A DNA stretch of 64,000 nucleotides from Chryseobacterium gregarium DSM 19109 (GCF_000430845.1 NZ_AUMU01000011.1:62001-126000); one strand, 5' to 3'; shown: positions 8,051 through 17,236, counted from the stretch's first letter. Made by a program: numbers and translations. Notes: generated by a model from the sequence alone, not told the origin.

Positions 8051-9805
8051 ATGTTTCGATCGCACACCAACGGAGAATTAACGCTCAAAAATCTTAATGA
8101 AGAAGTTACACTTTCAGGATGGGTACAGACCATCCGGGATAAAGGATTTATGATTTGGATCGATCTCCGGGATCGTTACGGAATTACCCAGCTGGTTTTC
8201 GATCAGGACCGTTCTTCAGCGGAACTCATGGAACAGGCAAAAAAACTGGGACGTGAATTTGTGATTCAGGTAACAGGAAAAGTGATTGAAAGGGTAAGCA
8301 AAAACCCCAATATCCCGACAGGGGAAATTGAAATTTTAGTTGAAAAACTAACCGTTCTTAATGAATCCCAGCTTCCGCCTTTCACCATTGAAGAAGAAAC
8401 AGACGGTGGTGAAGAATTAAGAATGAAATACCGTTACCTAGACATCAGAAGAGCGCCGGTGCGGGATAAACTGATTTTCCGTCATAAAATGGCGCAGAAA
8501 GTAAGGAATTATCTTTCAGACGAAGGATTTATCGAGGTTGAAACACCGGTTCTAATTAAATCTACGCCGGAAGGGGCAAGAGATTTCGTGGTGCCGAGCA
8601 GAATGAACCCGGGCCAGTTTTACGCATTGCCGCAGTCTCCGCAGACTTTCAAGCAATTACTGATGGTGGGTGGAATGGATAAATATTTCCAGATCGTTAA
8701 ATGCTTCCGTGACGAAGATTTAAGAGCCGACAGACAGCCGGAATTTACACAGATCGACTGTGAAATGGCTTTCGTGGACCAGGAAGATGTGATGAATGTT
8801 TTTGAAGGCATGACGAAAACCCTGATTAAAGACATTACCGGACAGGAATTCGGGACTTTCCCGAGAATGACGTTTGCGGATGCCATGCAGAAATACGGAA
8901 ACGACAAACCGGATATCCGTTTCGGGATGGAATTCGTAGAACTGAACGATTTGGTTAAAGGGAAAGATTTTAAAATATTTGATGAAGCCGAACTGGTTGT
9001 CGGAATCAATGTGGAAGGCTGTGCAGACTACACAAGAAAACAGATCGACGAGCTTGTTGACTGGGTTAAAAGACCTCAGATCGGCGCTTCAGGAATGGTT
9101 TGGGCAAAATTCCAGAATGACGGCGTTAAGACTTCTTCGGTCAATAAATTTTATAACGAGGAAGACTTAGCAAAAATTATTGAAAAATTCGGAGCGAAAG
9201 AAAGTGACTTAATGCTGATCCTTTCCGGGAACGAACACAAAGTAAGAACCCAGCTTTCTGCGTTGAGAATGGAACTTGGAAACCGTTTGGGATTAAGAAA
9301 AGGAGACGTTTTCGCACCGCTTTGGGTGGTGGATTTCCCCCTGTTGGAATTTGATGAGGAAAGCGGACGATACCACGCCATGCACCACCCGTTCACTTCT
9401 CCAAAACCGGAAGACATCCATTTACTGGATACAGATCCCGGAAAGGCAAGAGCCAACGCTTACGATATGGTGTTGAACGGAAATGAAATCGGCGGCGGTT
9501 CGATCAGGATTTTTGATCGGGAGCTACAGTCAAGAATGTTTGATTTATTAGGATTCTCAAAAGAAGAAGCGGAAGCGCAGTTCGGATTCTTAATGAACGC
9601 CTTCAAATACGGAGCTCCGCCTCACGGTGGCCTGGCATTCGGGTTTGACCGCCTGGTAGCGATTCTTGACGGAAACGAAGTGATCAGGGATTACATCGCT
9701 TTCCCTAAGAACAATTCAGGACGGGATGTAATGATTGATGCACCGGCGGCCATTGCTGATGAGCAGCTCGATGAACTGGAACTGAAATTAAATTTAAAAG
9801 CATAA
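8051..9805 (+). CDS. aspS: Aspartate--tRNA ligase
   Basis: AspS charges tRNA-Asp in the cytoplasm. The 584-residue length is that of the bacterial type. The N-terminal OB-fold anticodon domain contains [20 protein letters not shown] (about residues 23-42). The class II motif 1 region is around [16 protein letters not shown] and motif 2 is [18 protein letters not shown]. The bacterial GAD insertion domain follows, and motif 3 is [14 protein letters not shown] near the C-terminus. The ATG at 8051 gives the expected [12 protein letters not shown]. It is monocistronic, with a terminator just after it. Confidence 0.98.
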   Translation: MFRSHTNGELTLKNLNEEVTLSGWVQTIRDKGFMIWIDLRDRYGITQLVFDQDRSSAELMEQAKKLGREFVIQVTGKVIERVSKNPNIPTGEIEILVEKLTVLNESQLPPFTIEEETDGGEELRMKYRYLDIRRAPVRDKLIFRHKMAQKVRNYLSDEGFIEVETPVLIKSTPEGARDFVVPSRMNPGQFYALPQSPQTFKQLLMVGGMDKYFQIVKCFRDEDLRADRQPEFTQIDCEMAFVDQEDVMNVFEGMTKTLIKDITGQEFGTFPRMTFADAMQKYGNDKPDIRFGMEFVELNDLVKGKDFKIFDEAELVVGINVEGCADYTRKQIDELVDWVKRPQIGASGMVWAKFQNDGVKTSSVNKFYNEEDLAKIIEKFGAKESDLMLILSGNEHKVRTQLSALRMELGNRLGLRKGDVFAPLWVVDFPLLEFDEESGRYHAMHHPFTSPKPEDIHLLDTDPGKARANAYDMVLNGNEIGGGSIRIFDRELQSRMFDLLGFSKEEAEAQFGFLMNAFKYGAPPHGGLAFGFDRLVAILDGNEVIRDYIAFPKNNSGRDVMIDAPAAIADEQLDELELKLNLKA

Positions 9806-9810
9806 ATTAG

Positions 9811-9837
9811 AAGCGGGGGTTTTTCTCCGCTTTTTTT
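9811..9837 (+). terminator. Intrinsic terminator after aspS
   Basis: AAGCGG at 9811-9816 pairs with CCGCTT at 9827-9832 and runs into a seven-T tract. Confidence 0.75.
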
Positions 9838-9850
9838 ATTTAAATCAATC

Positions 9851-10396
9851 ATGACCGAAGAAATTCTTACTTACAATACGCCAAACTCAGAAGAAATCTT
9901 ATCAAAAATACAGCAATACGAATTTAAAAGGATTTGGAAAAATAACTTAAAGAAAAACTATAAAAACCTTTTTTGGGGAATTTCATTTCTTTTATTATTT
10001 GCTTTTATGCTTTTTTACAAAGAATATTTTGGGTACTTTTTCTTAGGCGTAGGATTAATGTATTTTGTTATTTTCTTCAATTATCTTTTACTGTATACAA
10101 AAGCCAAAAAAAAATTTAATGATCTTTTAAACAGAGAAATCAAAGCCCTAAATCAAAATTCAAAAGATGTTATTTGGGAATTTTCCCAAAAATATTTCTC
10201 ATTTAAAAATTATAAGTCTGAGTATAAATTTACATGGGAAACAATTACATATTGTATAATAGATAATCAATATCTCTATATTAAAGTAGACCCATACATC
10301 AATGTCATTTTAGACAAAGCCAATGTTGGTGAACATAATCTTAATTTAACACTGCAATACCTTCAGGCTAAAGCTTGTTTCAAAGAACTTAATTAA
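9851..10396 (+). CDS. Small membrane protein, YcxB-like
   Basis: A 181-residue protein with a charged N-terminus (FKRIWKNNLKKNYKN), two adjacent membrane helices (about residues 43-60 and 63-85), and a soluble C-terminal domain ending in YLQAKACFKELN. The plan, with a WETI motif and a final short helix, resembles the YcxB-like family of unknown function. A shorter homologous, broken copy lies on the other side of the Ku/LigD genes (13843-14367). AT content is visibly higher than in aspS or ku. No function can be stated. Confidence 0.6.
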   Translation: MTEEILTYNTPNSEEILSKIQQYEFKRIWKNNLKKNYKNLFWGISFLLLFAFMLFYKEYFGYFFLGVGLMYFVIFFNYLLLYTKAKKKFNDLLNREIKALNQNSKDVIWEFSQKYFSFKNYKSEYKFTWETITYCIIDNQYLYIKVDPYINVILDKANVGEHNLNLTLQYLQAKACFKELN

Positions 10397-10464
10397 ATAC
10401 CACACACGCCGCAAACATATTTACACGGCACAATCATTGTACGCTCTTATTGAAAATCAAGACA

Positions 10465-11250
10465 ATGAAAGCAATCTGGAACGGCGCCATTGGCTTTGGC
10501 TTAGTCAATATTCCCGTGAAGATCTATTCCGCCACGGAAACTACCAAATTAGACCTCGACATGCTGGATAAATCCGACTATTCCAATATCAAGTTTAAAA
10601 GGGTCAATGAAAGCACGGGTAAAGAAGTGAAATGGGAAAACATTGTAAAGGGTTATCTTATGGATGATAAATATATCATTCTCAATGAAGATGATTATGA
10701 AGCGGCAAGCCCTGAGAAATCCAGGATTCTTTCTATTGACCAGTTTGTAAAGGAGGAGGAGGTTGACTCTATCTATTTTGAAAACCCCTACTATCTGGAG
10801 CCGCAGAAAAATGGTGAAAGTGCCTACCGGCTTCTACTGAAAGCGCTGGCCAAAACGGAAATGGTCGGTATCGGGACTTTTGTTCTCCGTGAAAGCGAAG
10901 CTATCGGCATGATTCGCCCTTACAACGATGACATTTTAGTCCTGAACCGGTTACGGTTCGCCCAGGAAATACGGGATTACAATGATCTTAAAATCCCGGC
11001 TAAAAAAGCACCTAAACCTGCCGAGCTTAAAATGGCCGTTAATCTTATCGAACAACTCTCCCAGGAATTTGACCCTGCAATGTACAAAGACTCCTATTCT
11101 GATGAGCTGATGAAGATCATCAAACAGAAAGCAAAAGGCAAGACCGTAAAATCCAAAAAGATTGAACCTGTCAAAGACGGTAAAGTAGTTGATTTAATGG
11201 CTCAGCTGAAAGCCAGTTTACAGAATTCTAAATCTAAAAATGCATCCTGA
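10465..11250 (+). CDS. ku: Ku protein, bacterial NHEJ end-binding factor
   Basis: Bacterial Ku forms a homodimeric ring on DNA double-strand ends and recruits LigD. The ATG at 10465 begins MKAIWNGAIGFGLVNIPVKI, the standard Ku opening. A TTG at 10450 is in frame but five codons too early. The remainder (GTFVLRESEAIGMIRPYND, LNRLRFAQEIRDYNDL, AVNLIEQLSQEFDPAMYKD) is the Ku core, with a Lys-rich C-terminal tail that typically helps DNA/LigD binding. Its TGA overlaps the ATG of the ligD phosphoesterase part (TGATG at 11248-11252), so the two are translationally coupled. Confidence 0.96.
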   Translation: MKAIWNGAIGFGLVNIPVKIYSATETTKLDLDMLDKSDYSNIKFKRVNESTGKEVKWENIVKGYLMDDKYIILNEDDYEAASPEKSRILSIDQFVKEEEVDSIYFENPYYLEPQKNGESAYRLLLKALAKTEMVGIGTFVLRESEAIGMIRPYNDDILVLNRLRFAQEIRDYNDLKIPAKKAPKPAELKMAVNLIEQLSQEFDPAMYKDSYSDELMKIIKQKAKGKTVKSKKIEPVKDGKVVDLMAQLKASLQNSKSKNAS

Positions 11251-11852
11251 TGGCTCTACAAGACTATAACAGCAAGCGAAAATTTGATGAAACCAGCGAA
11301 CCTAAAGGTAAGGCTAAAAAAAGCAAGGATCAATTGATTTTTGTGATTCAGAGACATGCCGCTTCACGGCTTCATTATGACTTCCGGCTGGAAATGGACG
11401 GTGTCCTGAAAAGCTGGGCCGTTCCGAAAGGCCCGTCGTTAAATCCGAAAGACAAACGCTTGGCTATGATGGTGGAAGACCACCCTTATGACTATAAAGA
11501 TTTTGAAGGGAATATCCCTGAAGGGAATTACGGAGCCGGACAGGTAGAAGTCTGGGACAGCGGAACCTATGAGCCTCTGGATGAAACCAGCAAGCTTTCT
11601 GATGAAAAAGAAATGCTTAAAGAATTAAAGTCAGGATCGCTGAAGTTTGTCCTGCATGGTAAAAAATTGAAAGGCGAATTTGCTTTGGTTAAAATGAAAA
11701 ATTCCGAAGGCAATGCCTGGCTGCTCATTAAGCATAAAGATGATTATGCAGAAGAACATTACGATGCAGAAGAACATACTTCCTCCAAATCTGAAGTTTC
11801 TAAATTCCTTGAGGAAAAAAAAAGCCTAAAAACGGGCAAAAAACACACATAA
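11250..11852 (+). CDS. ligD: LigD 3'-phosphoesterase (PE) domain, first part of a frame-split ligD
   Basis: This 200-residue frame carries the whole PE domain, which trims 3'-phosphates and ribonucleotides at breaks. Visible parts are RHAASRLHYDFRLEMDG (with the conserved His/His/Asp metal ligands), SWAVPKGPSLNPKDKRLAMM, VEDHPYDYKDFEGNIPEGNYG, and WLLIKHKDDYA. It ends in an artificial-looking tail (SLKTGKKHT) right after a run of nine A at 11815-11823. A -1 shift there continues straight into the ligase-polymerase frame. The original gene is therefore a single PE-LIG-POL ligD of about 851 codons. The frame break may be real, programmed or a sequencing error. Confidence 0.9.
   Translation: MALQDYNSKRKFDETSEPKGKAKKSKDQLIFVIQRHAASRLHYDFRLEMDGVLKSWAVPKGPSLNPKDKRLAMMVEDHPYDYKDFEGNIPEGNYGAGQVEVWDSGTYEPLDETSKLSDEKEMLKELKSGSLKFVLHGKKLKGEFALVKMKNSEGNAWLLIKHKDDYAEEHYDAEEHTSSKSEVSKFLEEKKSLKTGKKHT
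11815..11823 (+). other. ligD: A9 run where the ligD reading frame changes (-1)
   Basis: In the PE frame the codons are GAA AAA AAA AGC. A -1 slip on A-AAA-AAA gives AAA AAG CCT AAA AAC GGG and stays open through 11924 into the ligase. The A-AAA-AAG type heptamer is a classical -1 slippery site (known from dnaX). I see no clear stem-loop in the next 60 bases and no upstream Shine-Dalgarno-like stimulator. Confidence 0.85.
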
Positions 11853-11923
11853 TCCCTTATAAAAGATTCAAAGATCCCGGTGGCCTGAATGAAGAGAAAA
11901 AACTTTCTTCTTTTATCCGCCCG

Positions 11924-13804
11924 ATGCTTGCCAAACTTCATGATGAGGCATTTGACCATAAAGACTGGATCTTCGAAATCAAATGGGACGGCTACAGGGC
12001 CGTTGCCGACCTCAGCAAAGATGAACCACTGTTCTATTCACGAAACAGGATTTCCTTCCTGTCGAAATTTAAAAAAGTAACTGACGATTTCAGCAAACAG
12101 CAGCATAAAATGATCCTTGACGGTGAAATTGTGGCTTATGATTCCCATGGCAGGCCTAATTTCCAGCTGTTGCAGCAGGTTATGGATAATCCTGACCTCG
12201 CTTTGGTATACCAGGTTTTTGACCTGCTCTGGCTGAACGGGCATTCTACGGAAAACCTTCCGCTGATCCAGCGTAAAGAACTTTTAAAGGAAGCTTTAAC
12301 CGAAACGGAAGCGATCCGCTATTCCGATCATGTCAATGAAAAAGGAATCAGTTTTTTTGAGGAAATGAACAAAATGAAGCTGGAAGGCATGATGGCCAAG
12401 AAAGCTGACAGCGTTTATACGGAAAACCACCGGACCACCGACTGGCTGAAAATTAAATTTTCCAATACGGACGAAACTGTTATCTGCGGCTTTACAGAGC
12501 CCAGAGGTTCCCGAGAAGGCTTTGGCGCCTTAATCCTTGGTAAATATATTGACGGCGAACTGATCTACTGCGGCCATACCGGTACCGGCTTCAGCCATGA
12601 ATCCCTACTGGAAATTCATGAAAGGCTTGATAAAATCGCTGTTAAAGATTCGCCTTTTGAACATAAGCCTAAAACCAATTCCCCCGTTACCTGGGTGCGC
12701 CCGGAACTGGTGTGTGAAATTAAATATTCGGAAATTACCAACGACGGTATTTTCAGACATCCTGTTTTTCTTACGATCCGTGAAGATAAAGAACCGGGAG
12801 AAGTCACTGGTACCATCCGATCCATCACTGAAAAACCTGAAGATATGAAACCTAAAACTACTGTCCCGAAAAAAAATAAAGCGTCTGATGACGAAACAGA
12901 AATTACGCTAAACCGGCACAAGGTAAAACTCACCAATCAGGATAAAATCTATTTTCCGGAAGATGAGGTGACCAAAGGTGATATTGTAGAATATTACCAG
13001 TCGGTTGCAGAATATATTTTACCGTATCTTAAAAACCGTCCTTTATCATTAAATCGTTTTCCTAACGGCATTGAACAACAGGGGTTTTATCAGAAAGATG
13101 CCAGCGACAATATTCCGGATTGGATTAAGACAACCGAAGTATTCTCGGATTCTACTGATAAGTATATCGATTATATTATCTGTAATGACAAAGCTACGCT
13201 GGCCTATCTTAATAATTTAGGCTGTATTGATATGAACCCGTGGAACAGTGCAATCCCTGACCTGGAACATCCGGATTATCTGGTGCTTGATTTAGATCCT
13301 TCAAAAAAGAATACTTTCGATGATGTTATTGAAACGGCTTTGCAGGTCAATGAGGTTTTAAAATCCGTTCAGATAAAGGGATACTGCAAAACTTCAGGCA
13401 GCACCGGAATTCACATTTATATTCCGATGGGCGGAAATTACGATTACGACCAGGTAAAAGATTTTGCCTACATCCTGATGAAACAGGTCCATGAAAAACT
13501 TCCGGAAATCACCACGCTTGAGAGGAGCCTGCAGAAAAGAAGCACGGATAAAATCTATCTGGATTATCTTCAGAACCGGCAGGGACAAACGTTAGCCAGT
13601 GTCTACAGCATAAGGCCGAAAGAAGGCGCATCCGTTTCTGTGCCGCTGGAATGGTATGAGGTAAAGCCGGGCTTAAAATCAACTGATTTTACTATACACA
13701 ATGCCTTGGAAAGAATCAAGGAAAAAGGCGATCTGTTTAAACCGGTTTTAGGAAAAGGGATTGATATGATGAAGGCGTTGGAATTGTTGCAGAATATGGA
13801 GTAA
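11924..13804 (+). CDS. ligD: LigD ATP-dependent ligase and polymerase domains, second part of a frame-split ligD
   Basis: The first ATG of this frame is 11924, but homology-like sequence (YKRFKDPGGLNEEKKLSSFI) extends upstream to the A9 run, so the ATG is not the natural start. Residue K20 in EIKWDGYR is the adenylated lysine of ligase motif I. GMMAKKADSVY and DWLKIKF are later nucleotidyltransferase motifs, followed by the OB fold. After a short linker, the primase-like POL domain contains DLDPSK (metal-binding Asp pair) and KTSGSTGIHIYIP. It ends ALELLQNME. With Ku it makes a complete two-protein NHEJ system, if the frame is joined. Confidence 0.93.
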   Translation: MLAKLHDEAFDHKDWIFEIKWDGYRAVADLSKDEPLFYSRNRISFLSKFKKVTDDFSKQQHKMILDGEIVAYDSHGRPNFQLLQQVMDNPDLALVYQVFDLLWLNGHSTENLPLIQRKELLKEALTETEAIRYSDHVNEKGISFFEEMNKMKLEGMMAKKADSVYTENHRTTDWLKIKFSNTDETVICGFTEPRGSREGFGALILGKYIDGELIYCGHTGTGFSHESLLEIHERLDKIAVKDSPFEHKPKTNSPVTWVRPELVCEIKYSEITNDGIFRHPVFLTIREDKEPGEVTGTIRSITEKPEDMKPKTTVPKKNKASDDETEITLNRHKVKLTNQDKIYFPEDEVTKGDIVEYYQSVAEYILPYLKNRPLSLNRFPNGIEQQGFYQKDASDNIPDWIKTTEVFSDSTDKYIDYIICNDKATLAYLNNLGCIDMNPWNSAIPDLEHPDYLVLDLDPSKKNTFDDVIETALQVNEVLKSVQIKGYCKTSGSTGIHIYIPMGGNYDYDQVKDFAYILMKQVHEKLPEITTLERSLQKRSTDKIYLDYLQNRQGQTLASVYSIRPKEGASVSVPLEWYEVKPGLKSTDFTIHNALERIKEKGDLFKPVLGKGIDMMKALELLQNME

Positions 13805-13842
13805 TTCCTTAATTTCGGCAATCTTTAATACAGCTAATAATC

Positions 13843-14367
13843 ATGGATCAAAATACTGTTATCGAATTTGCTTTCAATGAAAAATCAGAACTTTTATTTT
13901 AAATATGTCTGGAAAAAAGATTTAAAAGCTGGTTAAAAATTACAATCTGTGCCATTATATTTTTATTCTTAGGATTTTATCCAATAGAAAATTTTGACAC
14001 AAGTTTGCTCTACTATTATTTTAAATATGGCGGAATTTTTCTTGCTGGTCTTTCTATTATTTTGATTTTCAATTACTTTACTTCTAAAAAGAAATTCAAA
14101 AAGGAAATTAATAAAAAGATTGAAAAATTTAAATTTAAAGATGATCCTCATTTTATAATACTCAATGAGAAAGAAATAGAATTTAAAAATCCGTCGACAA
14201 CTATAAAATCTATTTGGGAAAACACTTCATATATATTGTCCGGTGATTATATGATTATTACTCCTTTAAATAATTTATGCTTCATAGTACATAGGTCTGA
14301 AGTTACTCAAGAAAAATTTAAAACTATATTAGAATACCTTCAGAAAAATTCTAAGGCAACAAAATAA
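13843..14367 (+). pseudogene. Broken YcxB-like small membrane protein
   Basis: The ATG at 13843 reads MDQNTVIEFAFNEKSELLF and hits TAA at 13900-13902. Removing one T from the TTTT run before it gives KYVWKK, and adding one A in the following A6 run restores RFKSWLKITICAIIFLF. The frame then stays open through a hydrophobic segment, LLYYYFKYGGIFLAG and SIWENTSYI, to ILEYLQKNSKATK. The plan matches the protein at 9851-10396 (basic FKRIW stretch, two helices, WEN/WET motif, C-terminal YLQ). Two offsetting single-base breaks in homopolymers indicate a decayed gene or assembly errors. An expressed C-terminal fragment would need a non-ATG start such as TTG at 14005. Confidence 0.7.
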
Positions 14368-15099
14368 TTAAGGCAGTTTCGCCACCAGGCTTTCCGGCAA
14401 CACTTTTAAAATCAGATAGATCATTTTCCATTTAAGATTCGGGACAATAATAAAAGAATTTCCTGCATTGATAATATGTTTTGCCACGTAATCAGGTTCC
14501 ATGATCAAATATTCATTCAGCCTTAATCCTTTATTGATTTTGGTCCGGATATATCCAATGACCAGAGCATTGACTTTAATATTCCGTGAAGTTAATTCCT
14601 GTCTCAAACCTGCTAAATAAGTAGTGAAAGCTGCCTTTGTGCTCCCGTATACGAAATTGCTTTTTCTGCCCCGTATTCCCGAAAGTGAAGAAAGCCCGAT
14701 GATTCTTTCTAATTTTTTATTGCTTTCATCCATGGCAATGATATTCAAGATGGAAACGGCTCCCATATAATTGACCATCATCATCTGCTGAGCGCTCCTA
14801 AAATCTCTTAATGCGTCTTCATTACCCACCAGAAAACCTGCTGCATACACTACAATATTAGGTCTTGTAGTAAGGTCATCGTAAAATTTCTGATGTGAAT
14901 CAAAATCAACGGCATCGAAATATAAAACCGTCACTTCTGCACTCAGGTTATTTACCTGTATAAATTCATCCAATGATTTTGTATCTCTGGAAGCCGCGAG
15001 TACGGTAAATCCTTTCGCAGTGTACTGTCTGATGCATTGTTTGGCAACGTCTGAATTGGCACCGAGAATGAGAACGGTTTTGTGAGGATCAGATTTCAT
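14368..15099 (-). CDS. SDR family NAD(P)-dependent oxidoreductase
   Basis: A 243-residue classical short-chain dehydrogenase. The Rossmann glycine motif is in LILGANSDVAKQC (residues 10-22), NIVVYAAG stands for the NAG motif, SSLSG gives the catalytic Ser, and YGSTK the Tyr-x-x-x-Lys pair. The GANSDVA variant and the membrane-proximal C-terminus (WKMIYLILKVLPESLV) resemble DprE2-like and related membrane-associated SDRs. The substrate cannot be assigned. Its stop abuts the stop of the convergent broken gene with no gap. A TACCTTTG box ends only four bases before its ATG. Confidence 0.88.
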   Translation of the reverse strand: MKSDPHKTVLILGANSDVAKQCIRQYTAKGFTVLAASRDTKSLDEFIQVNNLSAEVTVLYFDAVDFDSHQKFYDDLTTRPNIVVYAAGFLVGNEDALRDFRSAQQMMMVNYMGAVSILNIIAMDESNKKLERIIGLSSLSGIRGRKSNFVYGSTKAAFTTYLAGLRQELTSRNIKVNALVIGYIRTKINKGLRLNEYLIMEPDYVAKHIINAGNSFIIVPNLKWKMIYLILKVLPESLVAKLP

Positions 15100-15103
15100 C
15101 AGG

Positions 15104-15111
15104 CAAAGGTA
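15104..15111 (-). promoter_or_regulatory. -7 box (TACCTTTG) immediately before the SDR start codon
   Basis: On the minus strand TACCTTTG ends four bases before the ATG at 15099. A -7 box this close predicts a leaderless or nearly leaderless mRNA. The upstream intergenic stretch to 15290 shows nothing else I can identify. Confidence 0.45.
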
Positions 15112-15293
15112 ATGTAAACCGTAAATTTAAGGAAAGATTGTGTGTAATTATAAAAACATCGGATGCTTTGCACTGAACCCTGGGGGAAGATCTCAGTTTA
15201 TGTGTGTATCTTAAATCAGGTCAGGAATTAACTTTATACAATAGATGTGAACTCCAGGTTTATAAAAAAACAAGTAATACGATCATAAAAAGT

Positions 15294-15326
15294 TTCGGCG
15301 GGGTGAGCTTTGCTCACCCCGCCGAA
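15294..15326 (-). terminator. Strong intrinsic terminator of the nusB-DUF1573-yajC operon
   Basis: A perfect 15-bp stem (TTCGGCGGGGTGAGC and its complement) closes on a three-base loop. On the minus strand it is followed by ACTTTTTATG. It stands 22 bases past the yajC stop and is the most GC-rich short element in its neighbourhood. Confidence 0.85.
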
Positions 15327-15348
15327 CCGGATATTGTAAACTGAAAAA

Positions 15349-15720
15349 CTAGTTTTTCTCAGTCTCGATTTCTTTTTTGTCTGCAGATTTCTCTGCCGTT
15401 TTTGTCTTATCTCCGAAACGTGTCTCCGTAAATTCTCTTGAAACAGCTGCTTTTTCGAATTTCAGTTTTCCTGATAAAGTTTCAATGACAAAACCGTCAT
15501 CCTGAACCTGGGCAATTCTCCCGTGAAGACCTGATGTAAGGACTACCCTTGTCCCCACTTTTAGGGTTTCCTGAAAACTTTTTTCCTGCTTCTGCTTTCT
15601 CATCTGAGGCCTGATCATCAGGAAATAAAACCCTACGAACATTACCCCCATCATGATCAGCATCATGGATGAATTTCCTCCCTGGGCAGGAACCTGTAAA
15701 AAAACGGATAATATACTCAT
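15349..15720 (-). CDS. yajC: Preprotein translocase subunit YajC
   Basis: A 123-residue protein with a single N-terminal membrane helix (MLIMMGVMFVGFYFLMIRPQ) followed by the signature RPQMRKQKQEKSFQETLKVGTRVVLTSGLHGRI. A charged tail follows the YajC domain. YajC associates with SecDF and the Sec translocon at the inner membrane. It is the last gene of a leftward operon after nusB and the DUF1573 lipoprotein gene, with four bases between it and the latter, and is followed by a strong terminator. Confidence 0.95.
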   Translation of the reverse strand: MSILSVFLQVPAQGGNSSMMLIMMGVMFVGFYFLMIRPQMRKQKQEKSFQETLKVGTRVVLTSGLHGRIAQVQDDGFVIETLSGKLKFEKAAVSREFTETRFGDKTKTAEKSADKKEIETEKN

Positions 15721-15724
15721 GGTA

Positions 15725-16249
15725 TTAAGGTTGGATATTCGCAGTGAATGTTAACTTAACCGGTGCTTTTTCTACGTTGGCAAATACATCGGCATATTTA
15801 TTAACGTTTCCTTCAAAGTTCGATGAATCGAAATGCAAGGTAATTTTTCCTTTTTTACCAGGCATAATCGGTTCTTTCGTAAAATCAGGAACTGTGCATC
15901 CGCATCCGGGTTTTACTTCAGAAATCACCAAAGGATTGGTCCCGGTGTTGGTCACTTCATATACATGTTCTACTTTATCCCCTTTTTTAATCTTCCCGAA
16001 ATCAAAGTTGCTTTCAGAAAGAGCAATCGTGGTTGACGGCTGGCTGGAAGCCGGAGCAGCTGTTGCCTGAGCTGAAACCGGAGTGGCAGCAGAAGAATCA
16101 GTAGGAACTGTAGCAGGGGCGCGGGCGCCTGATGCCGTAGAATCAGCAGGAGCGGTTTCCGTAGCTGCCGTTTCTTTATTTTCCTTTTTGCATGAAACTA
16201 AACCAAGGCCTATGATAGACAAGGCGATAATTGATAACGTCTTTTTCAT
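15725..16249 (-). CDS. DUF1573 domain lipoprotein
   Basis: A 174-residue protein with a lipoprotein signal peptide (IIGLGLVSCKKE, lipid-modified Cys at residue 20). An Ala/Thr/Pro/Ser-rich linker of about 50 residues follows, then a DUF1573 Ig-like domain. The domain carries FDFGKIKKGDKVEHVYEVTN, VKPGCGCTVPDF and GKKGKITLHFDS. DUF1573 domains are common in Bacteroidetes envelope proteins and related to ASPM/SPD-2/Hydin folds; the role is unknown. It lies between nusB and yajC, an order conserved in the group as far as I recall. Confidence 0.9.
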   Translation of the reverse strand: MKKTLSIIALSIIGLGLVSCKKENKETAATETAPADSTASGARAPATVPTDSSAATPVSAQATAAPASSQPSTTIALSESNFDFGKIKKGDKVEHVYEVTNTGTNPLVISEVKPGCGCTVPDFTKEPIMPGKKGKITLHFDSSNFEGNVNKYADVFANVEKAPVKLTFTANIQP

Positions 16250-16256
16250 AACTAAT

Positions 16257-17162
16257 TTATATTCTATTTTGATCTTTACAATATTTATCTAAAATTCCGT
16301 TAACGAAGATATTTGAACGGTCCGTCGCATATACTTTGGCAATTTCGATATACTCATTAATAATAACTCTTGAAGGGGTAAAAGGAAAATTATCCAATTC
16401 CGTAATTGCTGTTGACAAAATAACTTTATCCATCAGGGCTACCCTTTCCAGATCCCAGTTTTCCAGCCTTTCTTTCAGTTTCTTCTCATTATTTTCCCAG
16501 CTGTCCAGCGTATTTCTCAATAACTTTAAAGCAAACGTTTTATCCTCATCATCCTTAATCATTTTAATTAAAGTTCTGCTTTCTTCATTTTCTTTCAGAA
16601 AACCAATGGTTTTCTGAACCATTGAGTTGGCAATGTGGATATCATCATACCAGGAAATTTCCCGGTCTCCAAGATAATCATGAAAATCATCATTTTCTGC
16701 AATATATCTTAAAAACAGTTTTCCGATGAATTTCTGGTCTTCTTCAAAAGAATACCCTTCTTCTTTCATAAAATCCTGATATCGCTTTCCCCCCGTCATT
16801 CTCTGAAACGTTTTCACCAAAAGATCATCGTGCAGATCCCATTTCAGTTCTTTATGCTGACCTGTAAAAAATAACCGTTCAGGATTTTCTTCCAGTTTCT
16901 GTAAGACCTGATTGTTGATGAATTTTTGATTAGGATTGGTATTTGCATCAGATTTGATGTATTTGTTCTTCCCAATTTCAATCTGGTTTTCTGCCAGTTC
17001 TTTAAGAGCAACGAGAAAATTCAGTTCATAAATATAGAGATGATAGATTTTCTCTATTCCAGTAAACATATTTTTCTCTAATACGTCAAACTTTATGGGG
17101 TTTTGATAATACGAGTACACAGCCTGTACTGCTTTTTCACGGATTTGTCGTCTTCCTAACAT
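16257..17162 (-). CDS. nusB: Transcription antitermination factor NusB (long Bacteroidetes form)
   Basis: A 301-residue protein. The N-terminus MLGRRQIREKAVQAVYSYYQ and the C-terminal half (LMDKVILSTAITELDNFPFTPSRVIINEYIEIAKVY, then FVNGILDK) are the NusB fold. Together with NusE/S10 this fold binds boxA RNA in rRNA antitermination. The family elsewhere has about 140 residues. The extra helical middle (about residues 60-190) is the usual Bacteroidetes extension. It heads the operon with the DUF1573 gene and yajC, and is divergent from the ABC exporter. Confidence 0.95.
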   Translation of the reverse strand: MLGRRQIREKAVQAVYSYYQNPIKFDVLEKNMFTGIEKIYHLYIYELNFLVALKELAENQIEIGKNKYIKSDANTNPNQKFINNQVLQKLEENPERLFFTGQHKELKWDLHDDLLVKTFQRMTGGKRYQDFMKEEGYSFEEDQKFIGKLFLRYIAENDDFHDYLGDREISWYDDIHIANSMVQKTIGFLKENEESRTLIKMIKDDEDKTFALKLLRNTLDSWENNEKKLKERLENWDLERVALMDKVILSTAITELDNFPFTPSRVIINEYIEIAKVYATDRSNIFVNGILDKYCKDQNRI

Positions 17163-17183
17163 TCAAAGAGCTTTTTATGGGGG

Positions 17184-17191
17184 CAAAGATA
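17184..17191 (-). promoter_or_regulatory. -7 box (TATCTTTG) of the nusB operon
   Basis: TATCTTTG on the minus strand, 21 bases upstream of the nusB ATG at 17162, in the 91-base divergent region. Confidence 0.55.
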
Positions 17192-17236
17192 CAAAATTTA
17201 AAATGGATGAAATTCTCTGGCTGAAGACATTTTTCG

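Noticed and set aside
10430-10440. ACAATCATTGT dyad before ku as a LexA-like or other operator
   Set aside because: It is only 11 bases with an odd centre, in AT-rich DNA where such dyads are frequent. It matches no known SOS box that I recognise.
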